Origin: Desulfoscipio geothermicus
Lineage (GTDB): Bacteria; Bacillota; Desulfotomaculia; Desulfotomaculales; Desulfallaceae
Assembly: GCA_016841645.1 (NCBI GenBank)
Contig: JAENYS010000021.1
Coordinates: forward strand, 1-40,858
Direction: 5' to 3'
Length of the DNA: 40,858 nucleotides
In this document: positions 17,418-27,957 of the stretch, piece after piece
Numbering within the stretch: the stretch's first letter is position 1
Layout: each line of letters opens with the position of its first letter
Made by a program: the position numbers and the translations under genes
Notes under the pieces: model-generated
The model's database searches: none
Told to the model about the DNA's origin: nothing
Seen by the model: the letters and a program-made list of their open reading frames with translations, nothing else

Positions 17418-19178
17418 TTAGAACAGGCCCATCACTTGGCCGGTTTCAGTATCAACATCAATTCTCCGGTAAGCCGGGTCAGAGCCGGTACCTGGCATCA
17501 GGCTGATGGAACCGGCCATTGGGCAGAGGAATTTGGCACCGGCATAAATAAGAACGTCACGTATTGGCAATACCCAGTCCTTGGGTACGCCCTTAAGTGT
17601 GGGATCGTGGGTCAAACTCAAGTGAGTTTTCACCATCATGGTGGCAAAATCTTTATATTCTGGATTTTCTTCGAATGCCTTGGCTTTGGCTTCGGCATCC
17701 GGTGTCCAACTTACGCCGCCGGCACCATAAACTTCCTTGGCAATAAGATCCACTCTCTGGCGCAAGGGCATTTCCAACGGGTAGAGGTACTTGAAGTCAA
17801 CTTTTTCGTTGCAAGCATCGATAACGGCATCGGCCAGTTCCAGAGCACCATCGCCACCCTTGAGCCAGTGCTCCGACCAAGCGCAGCGAGCTCCGGCTGC
17901 CTCGGCAGCGCGGCGCACCGCCATAATTTCGTCCTTGGTATCAGTGCTGAATGAGTTAATGCAAACCACTGGTTTAATACCGGATTTACGGACGGTATTG
18001 ATGTGGTGCACCAGGTTCTCGCAGCCTTTTTCAACCAGCCCGACGTTCTCCTTAACATATTCCTCCGGCAGCGGGCGACCGGCGACAACTTTGGGGCCGC
18101 CACCATGCATTTTGAGCGCCCGGATGGTGGTAGTAAGCACGGAAACGTTGGGAATGTGCCCGCTGAAGCGGCATTTGACGTTCCAGAATTTCTCAAAGCC
18201 GATGTCGGCAGCAAATCCACTTTCCGTAACATGGTAGTCAAACATCTTCAAACCAATACGGTCGGCAATGATAGAGGACTGGCCGATAGCAATATTGGCA
18301 AATGGGCCGGCATGCACCAGTACTGGCTGATATTCGGCCGTGCTCATCAGCGTCGGGTTAATGGCATTGCGCATGAAAGCAGTCATAGCACCGGCCACTT
18401 CCAGATCAGCGGTAGTTACCGGATTACCTTTCTTGTCATAAGCCACAATAATCTTGCCGATACGCTCCCGCATGTCTTTTAAATCCCGGGCTACAGCGAG
18501 GATGGCCATAATCTCGGAACTCACGGCAATATTGAATTTAGACTGCATCATATAGCCGTCCATCCTGCCACCGATGCCGATAATGATATTACGCAGAGCC
18601 TGGGCACAGAAGTCAATGACCCAGCCGATTTCCACCCGGGTGGGATCGACATCAAGTCGGCGCAGGTTCCGCTTGGCCAGCTCGGCATCATCATAGTTTC
18701 TTTCGTGCTGCATTCTGGCAGTGAGGGCCACCATGGCCAAGTTGTGAGCGTTCATAATATCGTTCAAGTCACCGGTTAGGCCAAGAGAGAACTCGGTCAT
18801 GGGGATGGCCAGCGCGTTGCCACCGCCGGCTGCAGTACCCTTAATGTTCATGGTGGGGCCACCAGAGGGCTGGCGGATAGCTGCGCCAACGTTCATGCCA
18901 CGTTTGCCGAGACCTTCCGTTATGCCCATGGTTGTGGTTGTTTTCCCTTCTCCCAGCGGAGTAGGAGTAACGGCGGTAACTTCAATGAACTTGCCGTCCG
19001 GCTTGTCTTTCAGACGGTCAATAATCTTCATAAAGTCCAGCTTGCAAATTCTGCCGAAAGGAATCACTTCATCCTTTTGTAAGCCTAGTTTCTCCTGCCA
19101 TTCGTATGGCATAGGCATATTTTTCTCCGCCAGTTCGGCGATTTCGTAGTCCTTTAATTTAGTTGCATCATATGGCAA
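17418..19178 (-). CDS. fhs: Formate-tetrahydrofolate ligase
   Basis: Makes 10-formyl-tetrahydrofolate from formate, THF and ATP; it supplies one-carbon units and in acetogens and many syntrophic or sulfate-reducing clostridia works in the Wood-Ljungdahl methyl branch. The 586-residue product has the ATP-binding loop [13 protein letters not shown] from residue 71, then [19 protein letters not shown] and the conserved C-terminal [17 protein letters not shown]. Slightly longer than the usual 556 or so, with an N-terminal extension. A GAGAGGAG ribosome site precedes the ATG. It is monocistronic between two terminated units. I looked for a THF riboswitch upstream and did not see one. Confidence 0.97.
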   Translation of the reverse strand: MPYDATKLKDYEIAELAEKNMPMPYEWQEKLGLQKDEVIPFGRICKLDFMKIIDRLKDKPDGKFIEVTAVTPTPLGEGKTTTTMGITEGLGKRGMNVGAAIRQPSGGPTMNIKGTAAGGGNALAIPMTEFSLGLTGDLNDIMNAHNLAMVALTARMQHERNYDDAELAKRNLRRLDVDPTRVEIGWVIDFCAQALRNIIIGIGGRMDGYMMQSKFNIAVSSEIMAILAVARDLKDMRERIGKIIVAYDKKGNPVTTADLEVAGAMTAFMRNAINPTLMSTAEYQPVLVHAGPFANIAIGQSSIIADRIGLKMFDYHVTESGFAADIGFEKFWNVKCRFSGHIPNVSVLTTTIRALKMHGGGPKVVAGRPLPEEYVKENVGLVEKGCENLVHHINTVRKSGIKPVVCINSFSTDTKDEIMAVRRAAEAAGARCAWSEHWLKGGDGALELADAVIDACNEKVDFKYLYPLEMPLRQRVDLIAKEVYGAGGVSWTPDAEAKAKAFEENPEYKDFATMMVKTHLSLTHDPTLKGVPKDWVLPIRDVLIYAGAKFLCPMAGSISLMPGTGSDPAYRRIDVDTETGQVMGLF

Positions 19179-19374
19179 TTTTCAGCTCTCCTCTCGATTA
19201 TCCTTTTATAACCCCAATGTTTAAATGGCTACTTGTCCCCTATTTAGCCCCCTTTACTAAGGTTCTATTTTTGAATTTGTATTAAATGGCCAAGTCACAA
19301 TACATTGGCTGTATTAATTAGAATGTAACAAAAGTTGTTGTTTTTTAGATTGTTAAAAAATAAATAAAATTATT

Positions 19375-19773
19375 CTATTTATCATGAGTTATCCGCTGTA
19401 GGAACTTGTCGGCCTGTATGATAAACCGTTCGTGGGTTCCCCGCCCAACCATCCGCATATCATCGTAGGCCTGCACATCAAAAACCAGCCGCCGTCCATC
19501 TATCTGCAACAGCTTGGATTGTGCTCTAACATTGCCACCTACAGGAGTGGCGGCTACATGCTCCACATCCACCTTGATACCCACTGTAGTATAGCCTTCG
19601 GGCAGCAAAGGATCCACAGAACTTAATGCTGCTTTTTCCATTAGCCCAATCATGGCGGGAGTGGCAAACACACTGATACCGCCGCTTCCGTAAGCAATAG
19701 CGGTATTAGTTTCATTAACCTCTACTTGAGCCGTACCAATTAAGCCCGGCATAATACCATCAGTTAAGGACAT
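19375..19773 (-). CDS. FlK-like hot-dog thioesterase
   Basis: The product (132 residues) begins MSLTDGIMPGLIGTAQVEV and matches the FlK family of hot-dog acyl-CoA thioesterases. The catalytic set known from fluoroacetyl-CoA thioesterase is visible: T38 in FATPAMIG, E46 in MEKAA and H72 in VEHVAATPVGG. The physiological substrate in strict anaerobes is not known; fluoroacetyl-CoA is unlikely. The reading frame is open for another 78 codons upstream into ndk, but the GAGGTG ribosome site 6 bases before this ATG and the ndk terminator between them fix the start. An acyl-CoA housekeeping role is likely. Confidence 0.85.
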   Translation of the reverse strand: MSLTDGIMPGLIGTAQVEVNETNTAIAYGSGGISVFATPAMIGLMEKAALSSVDPLLPEGYTTVGIKVDVEHVAATPVGGNVRAQSKLLQIDGRRLVFDVQAYDDMRMVGRGTHERFIIQADKFLQRITHDK

Positions 19774-19923
19774 CAGCGTCACCTCAACTTTGTCACTTAG
19801 TTTAATAACCCAATTAATATGCCGCCATTTACATGGGACATATTCTACATAGTTTAACAATTTTCCTGCTAAATCGACATTTTTCTTATTTACCAATTTT
19901 TGCATTGGACCTTTATTTTTAAT

Positions 19924-19950
19924 AAAAAAAGCAGCTCTTGGCTGCTTTTT
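19924..19950 (-). terminator. Intrinsic terminator after ndk
   Basis: Minus-strand stem AAAAAGCAGC/GCTGCTTTTT around a 5-base loop, with the T run at 19924-19930. It begins at the ndk stop codon itself. Confidence 0.9.
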
Positions 19951-20404
19951 ATTCATAAATCCATTTATCCAATGCTCTTTTGTATTCAATAATTTCCCCC
20001 GGCGCAAAAAAAAGTCCTAATTCCCTGGCCGCACTTTCAAGAGAATCCGAACTGTGCACCACATTGCGGCCAATATCCATGCCAAAGTCGCCACGGATCG
20101 TTCCCAGGGCAGCCGCCAGCGGGTTAGTTGCCCCCATCATTTCCCGTACCGTGCCTACTACGTCTTTGCCTTCCAGCACCATAGCAACCACCGGACCGGA
20201 AGTGATGTACTCCACCAGGGACTCAAAAAACGGCTTGCCCCTGTGTTCCTCGTAATGATGCTCAGCCAGTTCTCTGGGGATCTGTAGCATTTTTAGACCT
20301 ACAATCATCAACCCTTTTTTTTCAAAACGGGACATAATTTCCCCTACCAGATTTCTTTGCACGCCATCTGGTTTAACCATAACGTAAGTCCGTTCCAACA
20401 ACAT
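19949..20404 (-). CDS. ndk: Nucleoside diphosphate kinase
   Basis: Balances nucleoside triphosphate pools by ping-pong phosphate transfer through a histidine. The 151-residue product starts [20 protein letters not shown] and has the active-site histidine in the NVVHSSDS motif near residue 115. Length and sequence are standard. It starts 9 bases after the ftsH stop, so it is probably the last gene of a tilS-ftsH-ndk transcript that ends at the terminator overlapping its stop codon. Confidence 0.97.
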   Translation of the reverse strand: MLLERTYVMVKPDGVQRNLVGEIMSRFEKKGLMIVGLKMLQIPRELAEHHYEEHRGKPFFESLVEYITSGPVVAMVLEGKDVVGTVREMMGATNPLAAALGTIRGDFGMDIGRNVVHSSDSLESAARELGLFFAPGEIIEYKRALDKWIYE

Positions 20405-20412
20405 AAACCTCC

Positions 20413-22248
20413 CTAAGCTTTATTGGCTTCGATACCGGATTCTTTCATAATGCTCGCGAATTCCTCTGCTTCGAGAGTTTCCTTTTCCATTAACTTGTGG
20501 GCAATTTTATGCAATATTGCAATATGTTTATTAAGTAAATCCTTGGCTAGCTTATAATTTCTTTCAATAGTACCCCGAACTTCCCGGTCAATGGCCCCGG
20601 CCACCTCTTCACCATAATTACGGTCCCGGGCAATGTCCCGGCCTAAAAACACTGCTTCCTGCTTGTGCCCAAAGGTCATGGGACCCAAGGCATCACTCAT
20701 GCCGTATTCCATTACCATTTTGCGCACTAGATCTGTAGAGCGCTCCAGGTCATTTTGAGCACCTGTACTAATTTCTCTTAATACCAAATCCTCGGCCACC
20801 CGACCACCCAGAAGCATGGTCACCTGGTCTAATAGCTGCGATCTGGTCATATAATAACGGTCTTCCTTGGGTAACAACAAAGTATACCCGCCGGCCCGCC
20901 CCCGGGGTATAATAGAAACCTTATGCACCGGATCAGTATGCGGCAACAGATAACCTACCACAGCGTGGCCGGCCTCATGATAAGAAACCAATTTTTTCTC
21001 ATATTCACTGATAACACGTGATTTTTTCTCAGGGCCGGCAATGACCCGCTCAATGGAATCTTCCAGCTCGCTTTGGCCGATATCCTTTCTGTTACGGCGG
21101 GCTGCCAGCAGCGCAGCCTCGTTCAATAAATTTGCCAGGTCGGCACCGGTAAAGCCGGGTGTACGCCGGGCCAATATATCAATATCCACACCAGGATCCA
21201 GCGGTTTGCCCCGGGCATGTACCAATAATATTTCTTTCCTGCCGTTGATATCCGGAATACCCACTACTACCTCGCGGTCGAAGCGCCCCGGCCTTAGCAA
21301 GGCCGGATCTAATATGTCGGGCCTGTTGGTGGCGGCGATGATAATAATAGCTTCATTAGCATCAAAACCGTCCATTTCCACCAGCAGCTGATTCAAGGTC
21401 TGTTCCCTTTCATCGTGACCGCCGCCGAGACCGGCACCCCGCTGGCGACCTACAGCATCAATTTCATCTATAAATACAATACAGGGGGAATTCTTTTTGG
21501 CTTGCTCAAATAAGTCCCTTACCCTTGATGCGCCAACCCCCACAAACATTTCCACAAAATCCGAACCACTAATACTAAAGAAAGGTGTCCCCGCTTCACC
21601 GGCCACAGCACGAGCCAATAGCGTCTTACCCGTGCCGGGAGGGCCAAACAACAATACTCCTTTGGGTATGCGGGCTCCCAGTTCATTAAATTTTTTAGGG
21701 TTTTTTAGAAATTCTACAACTTCTTCCAACTCTTCCTTAACCTCATCCGCACCCGCCACATCAGCAAAGGTAACCTTTTTTTTATCGTCGGAATGCAGTT
21801 TCGCCCGGCTTTTACCAAATGACATGACACGGTTGCCCCCGCCCTGGGTCTGCTGCATAAGAAAGAAAAATAATAAAACAAAAATTAAAATAGGTAAAAG
21901 GGTAGTTAACAGGCCGGCCCACCAGCTAGGTTTAGGCGGTTCCTTTACATTATATTTGACACCCTTATCTTGTAAAATACTTTCTACCTTTTCGGCACCC
22001 GGTACGGTTCCCCGTACTTGAAACTGCGTGCCGTTAGACTGTTCACCGGTAATCAGCGTAGTATAATCATCCGGCTGGATGGTCACCTGCTTTATATTAT
22101 CTTTACCTAAGGCAGCGTAAAACTCATCAAAGCGCATTTCTTTAATAACTGTTGTATTCTGGGTGTTCCATTTAATTAAAGCAATGGTAACAAGTACAAT
22201 AAGTAAATATATACTAAGATTTTTAATCACCTTATTCAAATAAGCCAC
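20413..22248 (-). CDS. ftsH: ATP-dependent zinc metalloprotease FtsH
   Basis: Membrane-anchored AAA+ protease that degrades misfolded or regulatory membrane and soluble proteins. The 611-residue product has two membrane helices (about 11-25 and 112-130) flanking an extracytoplasmic domain. The Walker A motif GPPGTGKT is at 202-209, followed by Walker [10 protein letters not shown], the second region of homology around [17 protein letters not shown] and the zinc motif HEAGH. Length is typical. It follows tilS after 115 bases; the hpt gene that usually lies between them is absent. Confidence 0.98.
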   Translation of the reverse strand: MAYLNKVIKNLSIYLLIVLVTIALIKWNTQNTTVIKEMRFDEFYAALGKDNIKQVTIQPDDYTTLITGEQSNGTQFQVRGTVPGAEKVESILQDKGVKYNVKEPPKPSWWAGLLTTLLPILIFVLLFFFLMQQTQGGGNRVMSFGKSRAKLHSDDKKKVTFADVAGADEVKEELEEVVEFLKNPKKFNELGARIPKGVLLFGPPGTGKTLLARAVAGEAGTPFFSISGSDFVEMFVGVGASRVRDLFEQAKKNSPCIVFIDEIDAVGRQRGAGLGGGHDEREQTLNQLLVEMDGFDANEAIIIIAATNRPDILDPALLRPGRFDREVVVGIPDINGRKEILLVHARGKPLDPGVDIDILARRTPGFTGADLANLLNEAALLAARRNRKDIGQSELEDSIERVIAGPEKKSRVISEYEKKLVSYHEAGHAVVGYLLPHTDPVHKVSIIPRGRAGGYTLLLPKEDRYYMTRSQLLDQVTMLLGGRVAEDLVLREISTGAQNDLERSTDLVRKMVMEYGMSDALGPMTFGHKQEAVFLGRDIARDRNYGEEVAGAIDREVRGTIERNYKLAKDLLNKHIAILHKIAHKLMEKETLEAEEFASIMKESGIEANKA

Positions 22249-22363
22249 TCCTCTCAGTGACGGTGATATTCAGTCAATAAATTTCATTTTAACAAATAAA
22301 GAAATTATTATCAATATAAGCGGCATATTATCCTTTACATATTATCTTGTCACAAAACTATTA

Positions 22364-23764
22364 TTAGTAATCTATTATATGTAACCGCAAACAATTCACC
22401 GTATTGTCAGTTACCTTCCATTTTCCCCCCGGGCGCATACCCACCACCCATACAATATCATTTCCGGATACCACCAAAGGGATGCAGTCCCTTTGATAGC
22501 GGGGAATCTTATGGTCTATAAAAAACTTTTTTAACTTCACAGTGCCATCCAAACCCAAAGGAGCAAAACGATCACCAGATAACCGACGACGCACTATTAA
22601 AGGGGCGGCTAAAAGGTCATAATCAAAGTAACCTTGCCCTGAACCAAAACCGTATGACTCCATGGTCCCATCAACAGGTAATATTTCAGCGCCTATAGAT
22701 AAACCCAGCTCGGGAACATAAGTAATACCCGGCACCTTTAAAAGGTACTGATAAAAGGGGATATCTTTATTTTTCCGGTCAAGAGTGAACTCAATCATAT
22801 CATAATTCTTTTTAAACGTTACTCCCTTTGGCAAATCAATTTGTCTATAACCACCTCCACCATTTATTATTACCATAACTTGTTCGACATGCCGGTAATT
22901 TAAATCTGCTTGAACGCCGCAAATTTCCGTCCAAGCCCGGCGTATAACCCTGCGCAGCAACGCTTGTGGAACAACCGACAGCCTTCCTGCATCAAGGCAT
23001 AGGGCATTACCGGCAGATGAAATCCTAGCGCGAAAAAAAACCTCCTCTGCCTGGTGTTCCAGGTAATCGTCTTCGTCCCTGCAAATTTCGGCTAACCGAT
23101 TTAAAGAATCCACAAAATTGGGATTATACTTTTTTTCTAAAACAGGTAGTAATTCCAGTCTAACCTGGTTGCGCATATACTCGGTCTTTAGGTTGCTGGA
23201 ATCCAGCCTGGTAACCAGGTCATGGCGCCGGCAATAATCCTCAATTTGCCGGCGTCTTACAGCCAATAACGGGCGAATATAAAAATCATCTCTTACAGGC
23301 AGCATGCCTGTAAGCCCGCTCGTACCGGTACCCCTTAACATATGCAACAATATGGTTTCAGCCTGGTCATCGGCATGATGACCTAACGCTACCCGGGACG
23401 CACCCGTCTTTACGGCCACTTCGCCCAAAAAGCTATACCGAACTTCACGGGCCCCCACCTGGTGAGAAATACCGTGTGTATAGCTGTACGCAGATACATC
23501 TCGGGATTCAACAAAAGCGGCCAATTTGAGCTGCCGGGCTGCATCTAAAACAAACTGTGCGTCAGCATCTGCCTCGGCACCACGAAACTGGTGATTTAAA
23601 TGAGCCACTACCAGCTTTATACCCAGGGGTTCCCGCAATCTGTAAAGGATATGCAATAGGGTCATAGAATCCGGTCCCCCAGATACACCCACCACTACTG
23701 TTTCACCTTTATTAACCATATTGTATTTTTTTATTTGTTCTTCAACCAACTGAATTAAAGACAT
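22364..23764 (-). CDS. tilS: tRNA(Ile)-lysidine synthetase
   Basis: Modifies C34 of the CAU tRNA-Ile to lysidine, an essential step that lets it read AUA codons. The product (466 residues from the ATG) starts MSLIQLVEEQIKKYN and contains the PP-loop SGGPDSMTLLHIL near residues 28-40. A substrate-binding middle domain and a C-terminal TilS domain (LKKFFIDHKIPRYQRD) follow. The frame also allows a GTG four codons upstream at 23776. It lies downstream of spoIIE, as in Bacillus, but without the two genes that intervene there. Confidence 0.96.
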   Translation of the reverse strand: MSLIQLVEEQIKKYNMVNKGETVVVGVSGGPDSMTLLHILYRLREPLGIKLVVAHLNHQFRGAEADADAQFVLDAARQLKLAAFVESRDVSAYSYTHGISHQVGAREVRYSFLGEVAVKTGASRVALGHHADDQAETILLHMLRGTGTSGLTGMLPVRDDFYIRPLLAVRRRQIEDYCRRHDLVTRLDSSNLKTEYMRNQVRLELLPVLEKKYNPNFVDSLNRLAEICRDEDDYLEHQAEEVFFRARISSAGNALCLDAGRLSVVPQALLRRVIRRAWTEICGVQADLNYRHVEQVMVIINGGGGYRQIDLPKGVTFKKNYDMIEFTLDRKNKDIPFYQYLLKVPGITYVPELGLSIGAEILPVDGTMESYGFGSGQGYFDYDLLAAPLIVRRRLSGDRFAPLGLDGTVKLKKFFIDHKIPRYQRDCIPLVVSGNDIVWVVGMRPGGKWKVTDNTVNCLRLHIIDY

Positions 23765-23870
23765 ACTTTCACCCACATTATTCCTATTTTTTTAACTTCC
23801 ACACCGCAAAAAAATTTCCTCCTTATATTATTTTTTTCTAAATACAATATATAATATTGCTGACAAAACA

Positions 23871-23908
23871 AATAAAGCGTGCTATCTAATTAACCCAAAT
23901 GCACGCTT
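23871..23908 (-). terminator. Intrinsic terminator after spoIIE
   Basis: Minus-strand stem AAGCGTGC/GCACGCTT (23875-23882 with 23901-23908) has an 18-base loop and is followed by a T-rich stretch. It separates spoIIE from tilS. Confidence 0.75.
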
Positions 23909-23943
23909 CCTTTAATCTAATTTATTAGCTTATTTATTAATCA

Positions 23944-26409
23944 TTAATGCATGCAGGACTTCACCCGCGCGACAAATACGGTCATATCATCCTCCACCTG
24001 CCGCCGCCCCTCGCCGTTGCCGCTTAAAGCCAAACGCAATATCAACTCCGCCACCTCCTGAGCCGGTAAATCAACGATTTCCTTGAGCACGGAAGCTATC
24101 CATTCTTCATTTTCTGCTGTATAAGGGTAAGCATTGCTAACTCCGTCTGTAACCATAACTAACATATCACCGCTATCCATTTCTCCCTGCATAGAGAAAA
24201 TATTTATATCATCCACAATACCTACCGGCAATGAGCCGGCCTGAATAACCTGCACCTTGTTTTGGCGCACCAAAAAGCTAGGTGGTGCACCAATTTTCAA
24301 GAGTTCTATTTCACCGCTGTACAGATTTACCACACACATATCCACTGTGGCAAAGTTATCTTCATCAGGGCAATTGTGCATCATAACCGAATTTACCATT
24401 CGTATAGCCAGGTCCCTGCTATATCCTGCTTTTATCAACTGTTGTAGCAACGATAGCGTTTTTTTACTTTCTGATGCAGCCACTGCCCCGGAGCCCATAC
24501 CATCGCTAATGAAAATAACCAGCTGTCCATCATTTAAATGCATTACCGCATAATTATCGCCTGATATATCATTGCCTTTAGCAGTACAACCGGCTAATCC
24601 AAGGCCCAATTGATAGACCGCATCAGGATAAAGTCGAAAAGTGCAAAAATCCTCGTTTTGCCAGTTAATACAATCCGTACAGGAGGTAAATAGTTTTTCC
24701 TCCGTCAATTGATTCAAAAAGGGAACCACATCATAAACACATCTTCTTTTTCCAGTACAAGCCGGCATAGCTACTTCCACTTCGCATCCTCGCACACAAG
24801 GGTACAACGTCAAGTCTGCAATAGGAATACCGGATTGTTTTAGACTTTGCTTTAAATATTCTGCACGCCGCAACCAAGTATCGCTCCCCGACTCTAATTC
24901 CCGGGCTAAATTTTCAATTACCCCACGCATACCGCGTAACTGCACGGATACCAGTTCACGGCTCTCTTGGAGCCTCTGCCCCAGGAATTGCCGCATGCGC
25001 CATAATTGATAGCAACAGGTAATACCCATAACCAATTCCCGTGGCCTTGAACAACGCCGGCGCAAATGGTTGTCCAGATCCTCTACCGTCACCAACCCAT
25101 TGCTTTGGGCAGCCGCAAAGCAACTTTCCATATGCAAAAGAGTAGATTGTAATTCTCTTTCCCAACATATCTTATTTAATACGCATTCATTACATACCAT
25201 GTTTTTAATTTCCTTAATCGAGGACTGCCATTGTGTATCTTTCCCATGGGATTCCAGCGAACCGCTAACCTGGTCATAAGTGCAGGAAACTTCTTCAAAT
25301 ACCGCCCCCCAACGTTTAAACCGATCTTTAATACATTCCTTATCACCATCTGCCGGCTGATTCATGGCTACCCAGGGACCGGCTACCGGCATATTTTTTT
25401 GTACAGCTGTGAACACTATTTCAGGCAGTAATAAAAATACCAGCCCGGCCAGTGTAGTTTCCAGCATCAGTCCTGCTATATCCCGTCCACTGCCCAGGTA
25501 AACGATAAGCAAGGTGCTCCCTAATAAAAAACCGGCCACAACCCCTATTCGCTTCATACCACGGCACAAGCCGCCCAAAAAACCGGCAAAGGCAAATGCC
25601 CCTAACGCTGCCGGTGAAACAGTAAATACAAGACCTGGCACCACTCCTACAATAGCCCCGATTGCGGCCCCCAGACCGGCACCACCAACATATCCCGCCA
25701 CAAGCACAGTTAATGCAGCTAATATTCCACCCGGGCTAACCATCCCCCAATATACCTGCCCGGCAGCAGCGACTACGCTAAGTAATAGAATAATAAAACC
25801 AAAAGCTTGCTCACCGTTTACCTGATGACCAGTTATATTTCGGCGTAATCCCTCAAAGGCTGCCACATAAGACACTGCCAGCAACGCACCAAATATCGAT
25901 TCAAAAAGCACTCTCACATAATCATATGTAGTAGGCCCGGTAATCGCTACATAGCCGGTGCCTGTGACCAGCAGCACCGCAAAAACCAACCCGCCCAGCC
26001 AAAAGCGAAACCCGGTTAAACGCGGCGGCAAGGTTGATGAAGCTATACAAACCGCTATCAGCACAACGATACGAACAGCCAACTCCAAACCGGCTACCAC
26101 CGTAAATAGTCCCAGCACTGCTCCAATAAGCGCCGCCAATGCATACCCTCGATAAACTACAAAACCGGCCGCCACCAGCGCTACACCAAAAGGCAAAAGT
26201 TCACCCAATAAAAAAGCCCTGCCCAATAAAAAACCTGCCGTGAGAAGAACAAACAGTCCCGCTCCATCCCTCAGCCGCAACAAGGGAAAAATATGCAACC
26301 ATCGGATTTTTGAGCAACCGGCATTATTATCATTATATTTATATTGTTCTTTATTTGACTGGCTACGCTGACGCGAGTATACTTCAGTTTTTGCCAACAA
26401 CAAATCCAC
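23944..26409 (-). CDS. spoIIE: Stage II sporulation protein E, serine phosphatase
   Basis: Membrane-bound PP2C-type phosphatase that dephosphorylates the anti-anti-sigma factor SpoIIAA and so activates sigma-F in the forespore; it also binds FtsZ. The 821-residue product has a very hydrophobic N-terminal half (about 45-345, around ten membrane helices), a central cytoplasmic region with several cysteines, and the phosphatase domain (about 600-815) with FISDGMGSGAVAASES and MVTDGVSNAYP. Length matches the family. The start is uncertain: a GTG at 26409 overlaps the AAGGGGTG ribosome site, and TTG codons at 26403 or 26400 may be the real start. Confidence 0.95.
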   Translation of the reverse strand: MDLLLAKTEVYSRQRSQSNKEQYKYNDNNAGCSKIRWLHIFPLLRLRDGAGLFVLLTAGFLLGRAFLLGELLPFGVALVAAGFVVYRGYALAALIGAVLGLFTVVAGLELAVRIVVLIAVCIASSTLPPRLTGFRFWLGGLVFAVLLVTGTGYVAITGPTTYDYVRVLFESIFGALLAVSYVAAFEGLRRNITGHQVNGEQAFGFIILLLSVVAAAGQVYWGMVSPGGILAALTVLVAGYVGGAGLGAAIGAIVGVVPGLVFTVSPAALGAFAFAGFLGGLCRGMKRIGVVAGFLLGSTLLIVYLGSGRDIAGLMLETTLAGLVFLLLPEIVFTAVQKNMPVAGPWVAMNQPADGDKECIKDRFKRWGAVFEEVSCTYDQVSGSLESHGKDTQWQSSIKEIKNMVCNECVLNKICWERELQSTLLHMESCFAAAQSNGLVTVEDLDNHLRRRCSRPRELVMGITCCYQLWRMRQFLGQRLQESRELVSVQLRGMRGVIENLARELESGSDTWLRRAEYLKQSLKQSGIPIADLTLYPCVRGCEVEVAMPACTGKRRCVYDVVPFLNQLTEEKLFTSCTDCINWQNEDFCTFRLYPDAVYQLGLGLAGCTAKGNDISGDNYAVMHLNDGQLVIFISDGMGSGAVAASESKKTLSLLQQLIKAGYSRDLAIRMVNSVMMHNCPDEDNFATVDMCVVNLYSGEIELLKIGAPPSFLVRQNKVQVIQAGSLPVGIVDDINIFSMQGEMDSGDMLVMVTDGVSNAYPYTAENEEWIASVLKEIVDLPAQEVAELILRLALSGNGEGRRQVEDDMTVFVARVKSCMH

Positions 26410-26434
26410 CCCTTTGCGCTATAATGTTATTTCC

Positions 26435-26499
26435 ATTATATTACAAAAAGATGAATACAAAAGTAGTTTTTGGTACTTTATTCCATTTTTATTGCGACA
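26435..26499 (-). promoter_or_regulatory. Possible Spo0A-dependent promoter of spoIIE
   Basis: A TATAAT -10 sequence lies at 26435-26440 on the minus strand, without a good -35 at normal spacing. TGTCGCA at 26493-26499 is one base from the Spo0A box TGTCGAA, about 55 bases upstream. In Bacillus, spoIIE is a sigma-A promoter with poor -35 spacing that needs Spo0A. The match here is suggestive only. Confidence 0.35.
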
Positions 26500-26512
26500 T
26501 TCCTCGCGCGTT

Positions 26513-27382
26513 CTAGGCAGTTTCCAATATTAATCCGTAAAGTATGTCCGCCTCACTCACCAATATACTGTCATGAGCCAAGCCATGCAGAATAATGCTC
26601 AATATGCAAGCACCGGCAGGAATAATATCGGCCCGCTGGGGCTGTAAACCAGGCAAATGAATTCTCTCATCAGTGGTTAAGCCACTTAATAACCGGTACA
26701 AATCATCAACAATGTCCGTGCACAAACGAAAACCATGTATTTTCTCCGAGCAGTATTCAGCCATCTCCTGGGCCATGGCCGCTAAGGTGGTAACTGTTCC
26801 GCCTACCCCAATTACCTCACCCGGGTTGTCTAACTGGACAGAGCGCAACGTGTCGCCAATGGCGTTTTTTATTTGCCCGCTTCCGTAACCACCCTCGGTC
26901 ATCCGCACAGCTCCGATATTTGTACTGACAAACCGGGTTTCCCCGTCAGAGCGCCAGATAAATTCCGTGCTACCGCCTCCAATGTCAATTACCAGTGCAT
27001 CCCTGACATCACCCAGTGCATTCGTCACACCCTGATAGCTCAGCCGGGCCTCCATAAAGCCAGACAGGACATTCAACTCCAACCCCGTAGCAGAACGTAC
27101 CATAGCAGCAAAGCTATTCCTATTATCAGCGTCCCGCACCGCACTAGTAGCCGCCAGAACGATTTTTTGAGCACCGGCCTGCTGCGCTCGCTGCACAAAC
27201 TCTACAATTACGGCTAGTGTCCTATCCATCGCGGCCGGCATCAGCCGTCCGCCCTGGATACCCTGCCCGAGGCGGGTAGTTTTTAAATCCTTTAATAACG
27301 GGCGCACTTTCCCTTCCAGGGAAACTTCCGCCACCATTAACCTAGTGGAATTTGTTCCCACATCCACTGCCGCAATCTTCAT
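26513..27382 (-). CDS. Exopolyphosphatase / pppGpp phosphatase family protein
   Basis: Ppx/GppA-family phosphatase that hydrolyses polyphosphate or pppGpp. The 289-residue product starts with the ASKHA-fold phosphate loop AAVDVGTNSTRLMVAEV and has the second loop VIDIGGGSTEFIWR near residue 142 and VGVGGTVTTLAAMAQE near residue 200. It is a short, single-domain form without the C-terminal HD-like extension of the E. coli proteins. Sequence alone does not separate Ppx from GppA activity. It lies behind the terminator of the S1 gene and upstream of spoIIE. Confidence 0.92.
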   Translation of the reverse strand: MKIAAVDVGTNSTRLMVAEVSLEGKVRPLLKDLKTTRLGQGIQGGRLMPAAMDRTLAVIVEFVQRAQQAGAQKIVLAATSAVRDADNRNSFAAMVRSATGLELNVLSGFMEARLSYQGVTNALGDVRDALVIDIGGGSTEFIWRSDGETRFVSTNIGAVRMTEGGYGSGQIKNAIGDTLRSVQLDNPGEVIGVGGTVTTLAAMAQEMAEYCSEKIHGFRLCTDIVDDLYRLLSGLTTDERIHLPGLQPQRADIIPAGACILSIILHGLAHDSILVSEADILYGLILETA

Positions 27383-27437
27383 AAATTAAACACCTGCCCA
27401 TGAATCTCGCTGATTTAAGTAATACAAAGAAGTCGGA

Positions 27438-27470
27438 TAAAAAAAGCACCTCCATTCGGAAATGCTTTTT
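27438..27470 (-). terminator. Intrinsic terminator after the S1-domain gene
   Basis: Minus-strand stem GCATTTCC/GGAGGTGC with a 4-base loop (27446-27465) is flanked by an A run and followed by a T run (27438-27445). Confidence 0.85.
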
Positions 27471-27495
27471 ACCAAATAAATATTTATATAGCTTC

Positions 27496-27882
27496 TTATG
27501 ACCTCCGATTGCCACGACCACCGCGCTTGGCATCGGCATTTCGGCGTAAACCCTGCTGTCTTTCTTCGCTATCCTTAAGATAACGGTTTAACTTTTCTTC
27601 GAATGAAACCTCGAATTTTTTACGAGGTGCCGGTCGACGTCTTGCTGTCTCTACCGTTTGTTTTATGGATAAACCTATTTTACCCTTGGGGTCTACGGAG
27701 ATAACCTTCACTTTAACCAGATCATTTATTTTAAGGAAATCGTTAATGTCCTTTACATATTCCTCAGCTATTTCAGAAATATGAACTAACCCGACTTCCC
27801 CATCCGGCAACTCAACAAAGGCACCAAAATTTGTAATCCCAGTCACTTTTCCTTGGACAATTTTTCCTGCTTGCACTGGCAT
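27496..27882 (-). CDS. S1 RNA-binding domain protein (YabR-like)
   Basis: The 128-residue product carries one S1 domain over its first 75 residues: GKIVQGKVTGITNFGAFVEL, then VGLVHISEIAEEYVKDIN and VKVISVDPKGKIGLSIK. A basic, arginine-rich tail follows (RRRPAPRKK and a GGRGNRRS end). It corresponds in sequence and place to Bacillus YabR, next to divIC. RNA binding is a safe inference; the specific target is not known. Ribosome site GGGAGG precedes the ATG. Confidence 0.92.
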   Translation of the reverse strand: MPVQAGKIVQGKVTGITNFGAFVELPDGEVGLVHISEIAEEYVKDINDFLKINDLVKVKVISVDPKGKIGLSIKQTVETARRRPAPRKKFEVSFEEKLNRYLKDSEERQQGLRRNADAKRGGRGNRRS

Positions 27883-27957
27883 AAGTGTAAATATATCCTC
27901 CCATTACCGAATGGCATGATTAATTATATCAAAGCCACATAGCATGTCAAGCATTAA

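Noticed and set aside
19179-19374. A tetrahydrofolate riboswitch upstream of fhs
   Set aside because: The AT-rich leader shows none of the conserved paired segments of that riboswitch.
23777-23943. tRNA genes near spoIIE, as found in Bacillus
   Set aside because: No cloverleaf or T-arm (GGTTCGAATCC-like) sequence is visible here or in the other gaps around spoIIE.
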